A DNA stretch of 64,000 nt from JAWLHA01 sp041690535 (GCA_041690535.1 JAWLHA010000003.1:1-64000); one strand, 5' to 3'. Shown: positions 51,624 to 60,346, counted from the stretch's first letter. Numbers and translations: made by a program. The notes: a model not told the origin generated them from the sequence alone.

Positions 51624-52841
51624 ATGCAAAAACTGGTTGGTAAGCGCATACTGCTCGGCGTGTCCGGTGGGGTTGCCGCCTACAAGGCGGCAGACCTGGT
51701 CCGCCGGCTTCGCCACGAAGGGGCCGAGGTGCGGGTGGTCCTGACTCCCGCCGGGGCGGAGTTCGTGCGGCCCCTCACCTTTCAGGCGCTGTCGGGACAC
51801 CCGGTGCGAACTGCGCTGTTCGATCCCGCCCACGAGGCCGCCATGGGGCACATCGAGCTGGCCCGCTGGGCCGATATGGTGCTGGTGGCCCCCGCTACCG
51901 CCGATTTCATTGCCCGCCTGGCTGCCGGAATGGCCGATGACCTGCTCAGCACCCTGTCCCTCGCCACCGCCGCCCCCATTGCCTTGGCCCCCGCGATGAA
52001 TCACCTGATGTGGGCGGCTCCGGCCACCCGGGAGAATGTCGCGACCCTGACGCGCCGTGGGGTGCGTCTTTTCGGGCCGGCCGAAGGCCCCCAGGCCTGC
52101 GGCGAGGCGGGGCCGGGGCGGATGCTCGAACCCGATCAGCTGGTCCGGCTCGCCGCCGAGTTGTTCGGGCCCCGGCCGCTCGCGGGGGTAAGGGTGACGG
52201 TGACCGCCGGCCCCACCCGGGAGGCGGTTGATCCGGTCCGGTTCATCAGCAACCGCAGTTCGGGGAAGATGGGGTTTGCAGTGGCTGCCGCTGCGGCCGC
52301 CATGGGGGCTCAGGTCCGGCTGGTGGCCGGTCCGGTGAATCTGCCGACCCCGGGCGGGGTCGAACGGGTGGATGTGGAGTCGGCGCAGCAGATGCTGGAG
52401 GCGGTTCTGGCCGGGCCCGGCAACATCTTCATCGCCGCGGCGGCCGTGGCGGACTATCGGATGGCGGAGCCGGCCGCGAGCAAGATCAAGAAACAGAATG
52501 ACGGCGGACTTATCCTGACCCTGGTGCGCAACCCGGATATCGTGGCGACAGTGAGCGCCCTGGCGGCGCGCCCGTTCAGTGTGGGATTCGCGGCCGAGAC
52601 CGATGCCTTGGAAGAGCATGCCCGCGCCAAGCTCGAAGCCAAGCGGCTCGATATGATCGCCGCGAACTGGGTAGGGGAGCGTTCCGGGGGGGGCGGTTTC
52701 GACAGCGACCGCAATGCCCTGCGGGTCCTCTGGCCCGACGGTGAACGCGATTTCCCCCTCGCGTCGAAGGAGACCCTGGCGAGAGATCTCATGTCGCTCA
52801 TCGCCGAACGTTATCGGGCCGCCTTGGCCAAAGAGGAGTAA
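51624..52841 (+). CDS. coaBC: Phosphopantothenoylcysteine decarboxylase / phosphopantothenate-cysteine ligase
   Basis: A 405-residue bifunctional enzyme of coenzyme A synthesis. The N-terminal flavoprotein CoaC half has LLGVSGGVAAYKAADLVRRL, catalytic His in AMGHIELARWAD and APAMNHLMW. The CoaB half starts near residue 185 with VTVTAGPTREAVDPVRFISN and SSGKMGFAVAAAA, and has AAVADYRMAEPAASKIKK. With coaD at 31157, two enzymes of the pathway are in this window. dut follows by 3 bp. Confidence 0.97.
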   Translation: MQKLVGKRILLGVSGGVAAYKAADLVRRLRHEGAEVRVVLTPAGAEFVRPLTFQALSGHPVRTALFDPAHEAAMGHIELARWADMVLVAPATADFIARLAAGMADDLLSTLSLATAAPIALAPAMNHLMWAAPATRENVATLTRRGVRLFGPAEGPQACGEAGPGRMLEPDQLVRLAAELFGPRPLAGVRVTVTAGPTREAVDPVRFISNRSSGKMGFAVAAAAAAMGAQVRLVAGPVNLPTPGGVERVDVESAQQMLEAVLAGPGNIFIAAAAVADYRMAEPAASKIKKQNDGGLILTLVRNPDIVATVSALAARPFSVGFAAETDALEEHARAKLEAKRLDMIAANWVGERSGGGGFDSDRNALRVLWPDGERDFPLASKETLARDLMSLIAERYRAALAKEE

Positions 52842-52844
52842 CGG

Positions 52845-53300
52845 ATGCGCAAGATTCAGTTGAAGGTGCTGGACCCCCGTCTCGGCACTGAAATGCCGTT
52901 GCCGCACTATGCGACGGAAGGGGCCGCCGGTATGGACCTGCGGGCCTGTTTGCAGGAGCCGCTGATCCTCGAACCCGGCGCTACCGCCCTGATCCCGACG
53001 GGGATCGCCATTCACATTGGTGAGCCGGACCTCGCTGCGGTGTTGCTGCCGCGCTCGGGGCTGGGCCACAAGCAGGGGATCGTACTCGGCAATCTGGTGG
53101 GCCTCATCGACAGCGACTACCAGGGGCAGGTCTACGTCTCCTGTTGGAACCGGGGTAAGGAATCATTTACGATCCAGGTCGGTGAGCGGATCGCCCAGAT
53201 GGTGTTCGTCCCCGTGGTTCAGGCCCAGTTCGAGGTGGTGGACGAGTTCGAGGTCAGCGAACGGGGTGCCGGAGGTTTCGGGCACACCGGGCGCCACTGA
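52845..53300 (+). CDS. dut: Deoxyuridine 5'-triphosphate nucleotidohydrolase
   Basis: A 151-residue trimeric dUTPase. Motif 1 is EGAAGMDLRACL, motif 2 is LLPRSGLGHKQG, motif 3 is GLIDSDYQGQVYVSCWNRGK, motif 4 is GERIAQMVFVPVVQ and motif 5 is ERGAGGFGHTG. All five are intact. It is 3 bp behind coaBC, a conserved pairing. Confidence 0.98.
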   Translation: MRKIQLKVLDPRLGTEMPLPHYATEGAAGMDLRACLQEPLILEPGATALIPTGIAIHIGEPDLAAVLLPRSGLGHKQGIVLGNLVGLIDSDYQGQVYVSCWNRGKESFTIQVGERIAQMVFVPVVQAQFEVVDEFEVSERGAGGFGHTGRH

Positions 53301-53641
53301 GCCGCCCCGGCATCCTGGCCCCCCGCGGAACCGCACCTGTCCCCCGCAGAACTCACCGGTATCTTCGGTACGCGGCTCTCTCCCCTTCGGCGCGGCCTTG
53401 CTGCTGCGGTCCTGCGCCTGCCCCGGCGACGCTGGTGGGATGCTTCACGGAGATTGGTGCCGACGAACACCGGCATGGGGTTGGTGTTCGCCCGGGGAGC
53501 GCCGAAGGGCAGTGGCAACGCCCCCGTGAGCAGCCGGATCCCATGCCCGTCACCCGGAAGGGGGAGACCGCCTCCCGTCTGGGCCGAACGACTGTACGAG
53601 GCTGTGGTGTTCACCCCTAATCGATAACGGAACAAGAGACT
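53301..53641. other. Intergenic DNA between dut and argB
   Basis: 341 bp of GC-rich DNA (about 65 percent by eye) without a believable gene on either strand. In many gammaproteobacteria an algC/manB phosphomannomutase gene sits between dut and argB. I see no clear protein remnant of it. The argB leader is near 53620-53641. Confidence 0.45.
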
Positions 53642-54547
53642 ATGACGCTGGATCTTCAGGCCGCAATGAACAAGGCTCGGGTACTCAGTGAGGCCTTGCC
53701 CTACATCAAACGGTTTTACGGCAAGACGATCATAGTGAAGTACGGCGGCAACGCCATGACCGAGGAGCATCTGAAGCGAGGCTTTGCCCGCGACGTGGTG
53801 CTGATGAAGCTGGTCGGCATGAACCCCGTCGTGGTGCACGGCGGCGGTCCGCAGATCGGACAGCTGTTGAAGCGCATCGGTAAGGAGAGCCAGTTCTACG
53901 AAGGCATGCGGGTGACCGACAGCGAGACCATGGATGTGGTGGAGATGGTGCTTGGCGGGCTGGTGAACAAGGAGATCGTCTCCCTGCTCAACCAGCAGGG
54001 GGGACTGGCGGTCGGCCTGACAGGGAAGGACGCCGACTTCATCCGTGCGCGCAAGCTTACCTTCACCCGCACCGCGCCGGAGATGAACGCGCCTGAAATC
54101 ATCGACATCGGGCACGTGGGCGAGGTGGAGTCCATCAGCGGCCGGGTGGTCGAGATGCTGATCCAGGGTGATTTCATTCCCGTGGTTGCCCCCATCGGGG
54201 TGGGCCAGGATGGGCAGTCCTACAACATCAACGCGGACCTCGTTGCGGGGAAGCTGGCCGAGTCTCTGCAGGCGGAAAAACTCATTCTCCTGACCAATAC
54301 GCCCGGTCTGCTCGGCCCCCAAGGGGAGGTTCTTACCGGGCTCACCTCCAGCCGTGTGAATGAATTGATCGCCGACGGCACCATCCATGGCGGCATGCTG
54401 CCGAAGATCCGTTGTGCACTGGAGGCGGTGGCCGCCGGGGTCCAGAGTGCCCATATCATCGATGGGCGGGTCGAGCACGCACTGTTGCTGGAGATCTTCA
54501 CCGATCAGGGCGTCGGCACCCTGATCCAGCAGGACGGAGTGTCCTGA
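53642..54547 (+). CDS. argB: Acetylglutamate kinase
   Basis: A 301-residue amino-acid kinase carrying out the second step of arginine synthesis. An N-terminal helical extension (AAMNKARVLSEALPYIKRFY) marks the arginine-inhibited, hexameric type. Nucleotide and substrate motifs are TIIVKYGGNAM, VVVHGGGPQIG, VGLTGKDADF and NINADLVAGKLAE. It is 23 bp ahead of slmA; algC-argB-slmA type orders are known. Confidence 0.97.
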   Translation: MTLDLQAAMNKARVLSEALPYIKRFYGKTIIVKYGGNAMTEEHLKRGFARDVVLMKLVGMNPVVVHGGGPQIGQLLKRIGKESQFYEGMRVTDSETMDVVEMVLGGLVNKEIVSLLNQQGGLAVGLTGKDADFIRARKLTFTRTAPEMNAPEIIDIGHVGEVESISGRVVEMLIQGDFIPVVAPIGVGQDGQSYNINADLVAGKLAESLQAEKLILLTNTPGLLGPQGEVLTGLTSSRVNELIADGTIHGGMLPKIRCALEAVAAGVQSAHIIDGRVEHALLLEIFTDQGVGTLIQQDGVS

Positions 54548-54570
54548 CACGCAGTCAAGGGGGATGAGCA

Positions 54571-55176
54571 GTGAATAACGACAAGAACAAACCGTCGCGC
54601 CGTCAGCAGATCCTGGAGGCGCTGGCGCTGCAACTGGAGAGCAGTCCGGGGGAGCGCATCACCACCGCCTCCCTTGCCCGGGCGGTTGGGGTCTCCGAAG
54701 CGGCGCTGTACCGCCATTTTCCCAGCAAGGCGAAGATGTTCGAAGGGTTGATCGAGTTTATCGAGGAGACGGTGTTCAGTCTCGTCAACCGCATCCTCAC
54801 CGAGGAGCCGCGCGCAAGCGTGCGGTGCGAGAAGATCATCCTGGTACTGCTGGGATTCTCCTCCCGTAACCCCGGGATGACCCGGATTCTGGTGGGGGAT
54901 GCCCTGACCGGGGAGACCGAACGGCTGCGGACCCGGGTGGGGCAGTTCTTCGACCGCATCGAGACCCAGTTGAAGCAGGTCCTGCGGGAAGGCGAGCTGG
55001 GTCGGCAGTTGACTCCGGGGCAGCCGGTGGCGGCCATGGCCAACCTCATGTTGGCGGCCGCTGAGGGGCGGATGAATCAGTTCGTTCGCAGCGGCTTCAA
55101 GCGTGCTCCCACGGATCTCTGGGAGCAGCAGTGGGGGTTGCTCAGCGCCGCGCTGTTTGCCCCCGAACCCGCCTGA
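54571..55176 (+). CDS. slmA: Nucleoid occlusion factor SlmA (TetR family)
   Basis: A 201-residue TetR-fold DNA-binding protein that blocks FtsZ assembly over the nucleoid. The N-terminal helix-turn-helix is RITTASLARAVGVSEAALYR followed by HFPSKAKMFEGLIEFIEE, and the C-terminal domain includes GDALTGETERLRTRVGQFFD. GTG start at 54571. The TGA stop (55174-55176) lies inside the target duplication of element A copy 12. Confidence 0.94.
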   Translation: MNNDKNKPSRRQQILEALALQLESSPGERITTASLARAVGVSEAALYRHFPSKAKMFEGLIEFIEETVFSLVNRILTEEPRASVRCEKIILVLLGFSSRNPGMTRILVGDALTGETERLRTRVGQFFDRIETQLKQVLREGELGRQLTPGQPVAAMANLMLAAAEGRMNQFVRSGFKRAPTDLWEQQWGLLSAALFAPEPA

Positions 55177-55181
55177 TCACT

Positions 55182-55449
55182 CAGGGTAAACGCATACTTA
55201 TCCAAGAGCGATGTAAGTCCTTGAAAGCAGGTCGTCGGCCGCATGGATGGGTACAAGGACGTACTTATGCCACGGGAGGGCAGGGATGCCCGAAGCGGCC
55301 GCGGCCGTCGAGCGTACACGGATGGAAGATGATTGCTCCTGCATAATCTTCACTCCCGACATCCATGTCGGTCGTATTCACAGCGTACCTGCTTTCAAGG
55401 ACTTACATCGCTCACAGCACGGCCGTGACGTAAGTATGCGTTCACCCTG
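55182..55449 (-). mobile_element. Element A copy 12, 268-bp long form, with perfect 10-bp target duplication
   Basis: Direct repeats CCTGATCACT at 55172-55181 and 55450-55459 match 10 of 10. The long central part holds GAGCGTACACGGATGGAAG and CCCGACATCCATGTCGG segments also present in copies 2 and 14. Reverse orientation. The left duplication contains the slmA stop codon. Confidence 0.95.
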
Positions 55450-55454
55450 CCTGA

Positions 55455-56090
55455 TCACTGCCGGCGCTTGCTCTGGAGCTCGCGGAAGCGCTGCAGGTCG
55501 GCATCGTATGTCGTCCGCAGCTCCTCCATCTCGCGCTGTTTGAGGTGGATGTAGGCCTGCTTCTCCTCAATCTGGCGCTGCAGACTCGCCATGTCGGCCG
55601 TGAGGTCATCCGGGATCGGCCTGCCAGCGCGCTCGTGGCTGGCCGCCCGCTTCTTCTCCTGTTCCAGGTTCTGTTCCAGGTTGCCGACGGTCAGGCGCGT
55701 GACCTCGATGAGCCCTTCCACGGCCGCAAGCTTGCGGTCCCGTGAGGTGATGATGTCCTGCTCCGTGGCAAAGGTGGCGAGCAGCACCCGATCCGCGGCC
55801 GCCCGCTCGGCCCGGAGGCGTTTCTCCTCTGCCTCGCGCTCCCGCTCCGCCGCCTCGAGGCGCTGCTGCTCGGCCACCTCCTCGGCGGTCTTCGCCCGCT
55901 CCTGAACCTCCACCGTGATCCCGCGTTTGTCGAGGGTGCGGGTCTCCTTTTGCGCATATTCCGGGGGCACGGCATTGCCGCACTCCCGTAACCCGTCTTT
56001 GTTGGTCCAGCACTTGATTGCCGCCAACGGGGCACTGACGGGAACCAGCAGGGCGAGGGTGAGTGCGGTGGTGCGGATCGACATTTTCAT
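55455..56090 (-). CDS. DUF4124-type periplasmic protein with coiled coil
   Basis: A 211-residue protein. A signal peptide (ALTLALLVPVSAPLAA) is followed by a short DUF4124-like domain (IKCWTNKDGLRECGNAVPPE), then about 150 residues of charged coiled coil (QRLEAAEREREAEEKRLRAE and a second helix pair). It probably acts in the envelope; function unknown. The ATG at 56090 starts the signal peptide; a second in-frame ATG lies two codons in. The right duplication of element A copy 12 overlaps its stop region. Confidence 0.85.
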   Translation of the reverse strand: MKMSIRTTALTLALLVPVSAPLAAIKCWTNKDGLRECGNAVPPEYAQKETRTLDKRGITVEVQERAKTAEEVAEQQRLEAAEREREAEEKRLRAERAAADRVLLATFATEQDIITSRDRKLAAVEGLIEVTRLTVGNLEQNLEQEKKRAASHERAGRPIPDDLTADMASLQRQIEEKQAYIHLKQREMEELRTTYDADLQRFRELQSKRRQ

Positions 56091-56147
56091 TGCAGTTCGG
56101 CTCTGGAATACAGCAAAGGCGTTCCGGCAGTATACTGCCACTTCCCC

Positions 56148-56921
56148 TTGCCGTCATGGGCCGCCGTGGATCCGTTCCAGCACCTGCTGCTTTTCATCGC
56201 CTCGTTGATTGCCAATGCCTTTTCCGCCTTGGCGGGGGGTGGGGCCGGTCTGCTGCAGTTTCCGGTGCTGCTGTTTCTCGGCCTGCCGTTTGGCGTGGCG
56301 TTGGCCACCCACAAAGTGGCCACTGTCGCGCTTGGCCTTGGTGCAACATTGCGTCATCTGAGGGGCGAGAGTCTGGAGCGGCGCTTCACCCTGGTGGTGC
56401 TGGCCTGGGGATTACCGGGCGTGGTGCTGGGGGCGAATCTCATCCTGCAGGTCCCGGACACCGTGGCCCGGGCGGCGCTCGGTGTCCTCACCATGGGCTT
56501 GGGCCTCTACTCCTGGCTTCGGCGAGAGCTCGGACAGGAGCAACGGCCGACGCACCGCCGGGGGTGGGGGTTGCTCATCGGGGGCGCCGGCCTGTTTTTC
56601 ATCGGCACGCTCAATGGCTCTCTCACCTCCGGGACCGGGCTGTTCGTCACGATCTGGCTGGTGCGCTGGTTCGGCCTCGACTACAAGCGCGCGGTCGCCT
56701 ACACCCTGGTGCTGGTGGGGATGTTCTGGAACGGGGCGGGGGCGGTGACCCTGGGGATCGTGGGCGAGATCCAGTGGGATTGGCTGCCGGCGCTGCTCCT
56801 GGGTTCCGTGCTGGGCGGTTATGCCGGCGCCCACCTGGCGCTGCAGAAGGGCAACCGCTGGGTCAAGCGCGTCTTCGAGACCGTAACCCTGCTGGTCGGG
56901 TTGCAACTGCTGCTCGGCTAG
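56148..56921 (+). CDS. TauE/SafE family sulfite/organosulfur anion exporter
   Basis: A 257-residue permease of about eight TM segments with the two-repeat TauE pattern: IANAFSALAGGGAGLLQFPV near the N terminus and FIGTLNGSLTSGTGLFVTIW in the second half. Members export sulfite, sulfoacetate or related anions. The start is uncertain: TTG at 56148 or GTG at 56166. TATACT at 56131-56136 is a likely -10. It is divergent from the DUF4124 gene. Confidence 0.88.
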   Translation: MPSWAAVDPFQHLLLFIASLIANAFSALAGGGAGLLQFPVLLFLGLPFGVALATHKVATVALGLGATLRHLRGESLERRFTLVVLAWGLPGVVLGANLILQVPDTVARAALGVLTMGLGLYSWLRRELGQEQRPTHRRGWGLLIGGAGLFFIGTLNGSLTSGTGLFVTIWLVRWFGLDYKRAVAYTLVLVGMFWNGAGAVTLGIVGEIQWDWLPALLLGSVLGGYAGAHLALQKGNRWVKRVFETVTLLVGLQLLLG

Positions 56922-57012
56922 ACATCGAACAGACGCGCCCGATGCGCCGAGCATGCAGGGTGGATTGGCACAGCGAGCACACTCCCTCGTCGCTCGCCTC
57001 TCTTCTCTGCCT

Positions 57013-57654
57013 TCAGGCGCCGTACTGCTTCTGATAAGCGCGCACCGCCTCCAGGTGGGAGGCCATTTCCGGCAGCTCCTCCAGGTACTCCACCAGGTCG
57101 GCCAGGTCCACGATGCTGACCACCTGCAGGCCGTACTTCTGCTCGACCTCCTGAATGGCCGATAGCTCACCTTTGCCCCGCTCCTGCCGGTTGAGGGCGA
57201 TCACGACCCCGGCGGCCTGCGCACCGGCGGCGGCGATGATTTCCATCGATTCACCGATGGCGGTGCCGGCGGTGATGACATCGTCGACGATCAGCACCCG
57301 ACCGCTCAGTGGCGCGCCGACAATGGTGCCCCCCTCGCCGTGGTCCTTGGCCTCCTTGCGGTTGAAGCAATAGGGGACGTCGCGGCCGTGGTGATCGGCC
57401 AAGGCGATGGCGGCGGCGCTCGCCAGCGGGATGCCTTTGTAGGCGGGGCCGAACAGCATGTCGAACGGCAGCCCCGAGTCCTCGATGGCCGCGGCATAGT
57501 AGCGCCCGAGCCGAGCCAGCTGGGCCCCGCGGCTGAACAGTCCGGCGTTGAAGAAGTAGGGGCTGAGCCGGCCGGATTTCAGAGTGAATTGCCCGAACCG
57601 CAAAACGTCGTTGGCGATGGCGAATTCGATGAATTCGCGTTTGTAATCCTGCAT
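57013..57654 (-). CDS. pyrE: Orotate phosphoribosyltransferase
   Basis: A 213-residue type I phosphoribosyltransferase of pyrimidine synthesis. It has MQDYKREFIEFAIANDVLRF, LKSGRLSPYFFNAGLF, the mobile loop region YCFNRKEAKDHGEGG and the PRPP motif VLIVDDVITAGTAI. The ATG at 57654 gives the normal length; the upstream open frame is spurious. Convergent with the TauE gene. Confidence 0.97.
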   Translation of the reverse strand: MQDYKREFIEFAIANDVLRFGQFTLKSGRLSPYFFNAGLFSRGAQLARLGRYYAAAIEDSGLPFDMLFGPAYKGIPLASAAAIALADHHGRDVPYCFNRKEAKDHGEGGTIVGAPLSGRVLIVDDVITAGTAIGESMEIIAAAGAQAAGVVIALNRQERGKGELSAIQEVEQKYGLQVVSIVDLADLVEYLEELPEMASHLEAVRAYQKQYGA

Positions 57655-57909
57655 GACGCACCCCTCATGTTGGCGAAACCGCCATTTTATCAGTCCCCGA
57701 AGGGCGTTGGGATGGGGATCGCTAAGGTGGTTGGACAGCAAGCCCGCATGTCTCACCCCAATGCCTTGGCGGACACGTACCGCCCACCCGCGTACTCGGG
57801 AGCGGGCATGAGCAATGGAGGCCGCGTCGGCACGTGCCCCCTGGTCGGACCAGGCTTCCCGGTCCCGGGGCCAGGGCATCCGAGTCGGCCTGAAGAGTGC
57901 GGCGGGGGA

Positions 57910-59694
57910 TCAGCTGGGGAAGAGCGCCGTCGCCGCCTGATAAAAGAGAAAACTCACCAGCCAGGCGAGGGTCAGCGGCCACACCACCGCCAGGGCCGTG
58001 AACCACCAGCTGCGTGCCTCCTTGTGAAGCACCGCAATGGTGGAGAGGCAGGGGGTGTAGATCAGCACGAACAGCATGAAGCTGTACGCCTCCACCCAGC
58101 TGATGTTCTGGGCCAGCAGGCCAGACAGGTTCGCTTCGTTGGCGCCATAGATCACCGCCAAAGCCCCAATCACCACCTCCTTCGCCACGAAGCCGAACAT
58201 GAGGGCAATGCTCATGAGACTATCGATGCCCAGGGGGGTGAACACCGGGGCGAACAACGCCGCGATCTGGCCGGCCAGGGTTTCCGGGCCGGCCGGCGTG
58301 GCATCGAAGGGATAGTGGGTGAGGAACCATACCAAGATCACCCCGAGGAGGATGAAGCCGCTCGCCTCACGGAGGAACCGTCGCCCCTCCTGCCAACCCC
58401 GCGCGGCCATCTGCCGGGTGGTGGGGAAGCGGTAGGGGGGGAGCTCCAGCAGCAGCGGCTCATCGTTGGTCAGCCGCCAGCGGTAGAGGGCGGCGGTGAG
58501 GAACGCCGCGAAAAAGCTCATGACGTAAAGACTGAAGAGTACGAATGGCGCCCTGGAAGGCGAAAACACGGCGGTGGTGAGGAAGACGAACACCTGCAGC
58601 CGTGCCGAGCAGAGGGAGAAGGGGATCATCAGCATGGTGAGCAGGCGCAGCCCCCGGGAACGCATCACCCGGGTCCCCATCAGCGCGGGCACATTGCAAC
58701 CGAAGCCCATCAGCTGCATGACGAAGGCGCGACCGTCCAGCCCCAGCCGTCCCATGAAGGCGTCCATCAGGAACGCCGCCCTGGAGAGGTAACCGCTGTC
58801 CTCCACGATCCCCATGAAGATGAAGAACAGGATGATGATGGGGATGAACGACAGCACCGTCCCCACCCCGTCATAGACGCCCTCCAGGAGGAAACTGCGC
58901 AAGGCGTCCCCGGAACCGGCAAGCAGGGGTTCGATGAGCGTCTCGCGAGCCAGGGCCAGCAGCCAGGCCACTGCGTCCTGCAAGGGGGCGCCAAGGCTGT
59001 AGACGGCCTCGAAGACCAGGTACATGGCGAGGAAGAAAAGGGGCAGGCCGAGCAGGGGATGGAGCAGCACCCGGTCCAGACGACCGGTCAGCCCCTCGGA
59101 AAGGCGCACCGGAACGTGCACCGTCTCCTTGACCAGCTCTTCCAGACGCGCTTCCAGGCTGTCGTCCCTGGCGAAGGCGGCGCTGTCGGCCAGTTCGGCG
59201 CGAGTACCCTCAAGTCGCTCTTGCAGTACTTTCCGTGCAAACGGAAACCCGTGGCCGTGCTTGGCGCTCAGGGTCACCACCGGGCAGTCGAGGGCCTTGG
59301 CGAGCTCCTCGGAGCGGATGTCGATGCCCTGCCGCTTGGCCTCGTCCACCATGTTGAGCAGCAGCACGGTGGGCAGTCCCAGCTCACGCGCCTGGAGGAC
59401 CAGCGCCAGCTGGCGGTCCAGCTGGGTGGCGTTTGCCACCACCGCGAGGAGGTTGATCCGGTTGCGCTCGAGGAAGTGACGAACCACCTGTTCGTCTTCG
59501 CTGTAGCCATGGAGGTTGTAGATGCCGGGCAGGTCGATCACCTCGACCATGTCCGCGCCAAGCAGGATCTTCGCCGAGAGCAGGTCGACGGTGACGCCGG
59601 GCCAGTTGCCCACCCGGGCCCCGGCCCCGGTGAGCCGGTTGAACAGGGTCGACTTGCCCGTGTTGGGCATGCCGAGAAGGGCAATACGCTTCAT
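57910..59694 (-). CDS. feoB: Ferrous iron transport protein B
   Basis: A 594-residue inner-membrane Fe(II) transporter with N-terminal G domain. G1 is GMPNTGKSTLFN, G3 is DLPGIYNL, G4 is NMVD. The membrane part carries two gate repeats (FFIFMGIVEDSGYLSRAAFL with GFGCNVPALMGTRVM, and MSIALMFGFVAKEVVIGALA). The length is on the short side compared with E. coli FeoB (773), with a compact GDI linker and no long C-terminal tail. feoA starts the operon, ending 11 bp upstream. Confidence 0.96.
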   Translation of the reverse strand: MKRIALLGMPNTGKSTLFNRLTGAGARVGNWPGVTVDLLSAKILLGADMVEVIDLPGIYNLHGYSEDEQVVRHFLERNRINLLAVVANATQLDRQLALVLQARELGLPTVLLLNMVDEAKRQGIDIRSEELAKALDCPVVTLSAKHGHGFPFARKVLQERLEGTRAELADSAAFARDDSLEARLEELVKETVHVPVRLSEGLTGRLDRVLLHPLLGLPLFFLAMYLVFEAVYSLGAPLQDAVAWLLALARETLIEPLLAGSGDALRSFLLEGVYDGVGTVLSFIPIIILFFIFMGIVEDSGYLSRAAFLMDAFMGRLGLDGRAFVMQLMGFGCNVPALMGTRVMRSRGLRLLTMLMIPFSLCSARLQVFVFLTTAVFSPSRAPFVLFSLYVMSFFAAFLTAALYRWRLTNDEPLLLELPPYRFPTTRQMAARGWQEGRRFLREASGFILLGVILVWFLTHYPFDATPAGPETLAGQIAALFAPVFTPLGIDSLMSIALMFGFVAKEVVIGALAVIYGANEANLSGLLAQNISWVEAYSFMLFVLIYTPCLSTIAVLHKEARSWWFTALAVVWPLTLAWLVSFLFYQAATALFPS

Positions 59695-59705
59695 GGATCA
59701 GTGAT

Positions 59706-59957
59706 TCAGGAGCCGAGGGTTGCCGCGACGGGCCCCTCGTGGGTGAGCCTGATGCGGCGGGCTTCCTTGGGTCGGATAACCAGATCGGTGCTGCCGACCC
59801 GGATCTGCAACGTCCCACCCAGCCGTGCGCGGCGAATCACGGCCACTTCCCGTCCGGCGCGCAACCCAAGAGCCAACATGCGTTGGTACAGCGCCTCGTC
59901 AGCGACGACTTCGGCGATGCGTGCGGTGTGCCCCTGGGCGAGTTGCTCGAGTGTCAC
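59706..59957 (-). CDS. feoA: Ferrous iron transport protein A
   Basis: An 83-residue SH3-like cytoplasmic partner of FeoB. It reads VTLEQLAQGHTARIAEVVAD, ALYQRMLALGLRAGREVAVI and GTLQIRVGSTDLVIRPKEAR. The GTG at 59957 is chosen over an ATG at 60002. It has AAGGA 7 bp upstream, gives standard FeoA length, and puts a Fur-box-like palindrome in the leader instead of inside the gene. Confidence 0.92.
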   Translation of the reverse strand: MTLEQLAQGHTARIAEVVADEALYQRMLALGLRAGREVAVIRRARLGGTLQIRVGSTDLVIRPKEARRIRLTHEGPVAATLGS

Positions 59958-59978
59958 GGCGGATTCCTTTGGGACCAA

Positions 59979-59995
59979 ATGAGAAGTATTCTCAT
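59979..59995 (-). promoter_or_regulatory. Fur-box-like operator upstream of feoAB
   Basis: ATGAGAA-GTA-TTCTCAT is a perfect 7-bp inverted repeat with a 3-bp spacer, matching the TGAnAAnnnTTnTCA core of Fur boxes. It lies 22-38 bp upstream of the chosen feoA start. Iron repression by Fur is the expected logic for feoAB. Confidence 0.65.
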
Positions 59996-60076
59996 CGTGC
60001 ATGGTTGCATACTGCCGAAGCCAAATCAACCGGGAGCCGTATTCTACTCAACTTCCGCCCTTGACGGCAGCTCGGG

Positions 60077-60346
60077 TCGCTCACAGCACAGGGTGAACGC
60101 ATACTAACATCACGGCCGTGCTGTGAGCGACGTAAGTCCTTGAAAGCAGGTACGCTGTAAATACATCCCTGTACGCTCGACGGCCGCGGCCGCTCCGGGC
60201 ATCCTTGCCCTCCCGCGGCATAAGTGCGTCCTTGCACCAATCCATGCGGCCGATGACCTGCTTTCAAGGACTTACGTCGCTCTTGGGTGAGTATGCGTTT
60301 ACCCTGGCTCACAGCACGGCCGTGACGTAGGTGTGCGTTTACCCTG
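60077..60346 (-). mobile_element. Older element A remnant, split by element A copy 13
   Basis: TCGCTCACAGCA (60077-60088) and, after the second duplication copy, CGGCCGTGACGTAGGTGTGCG with GTTTACCCTG at its end (to 60346) join into the right half of an A element. The left half is missing. Copy 13 interrupts it within its own unique arm. Confidence 0.88.
60089..60306 (+). mobile_element. Element A copy 13, 218-bp form, inserted in an older A copy
   Basis: Ends CAGGGTGAACGCATAC and GTATGCGTTTACCCTG. Direct repeats GCTCACAGCA at 60079-60088 and 60307-60316 match 10 of 10 and are part of the older remnant. The center has a partly deleted long-form core (CGCGGCATAAGTGCGTCC). Confidence 0.95.

Noticed and set aside
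53219..54550. 443-codon minus-strand frame opposite argB
   Set aside because: It is antisense to argB and dut, with His/Gln-rich shadow composition.
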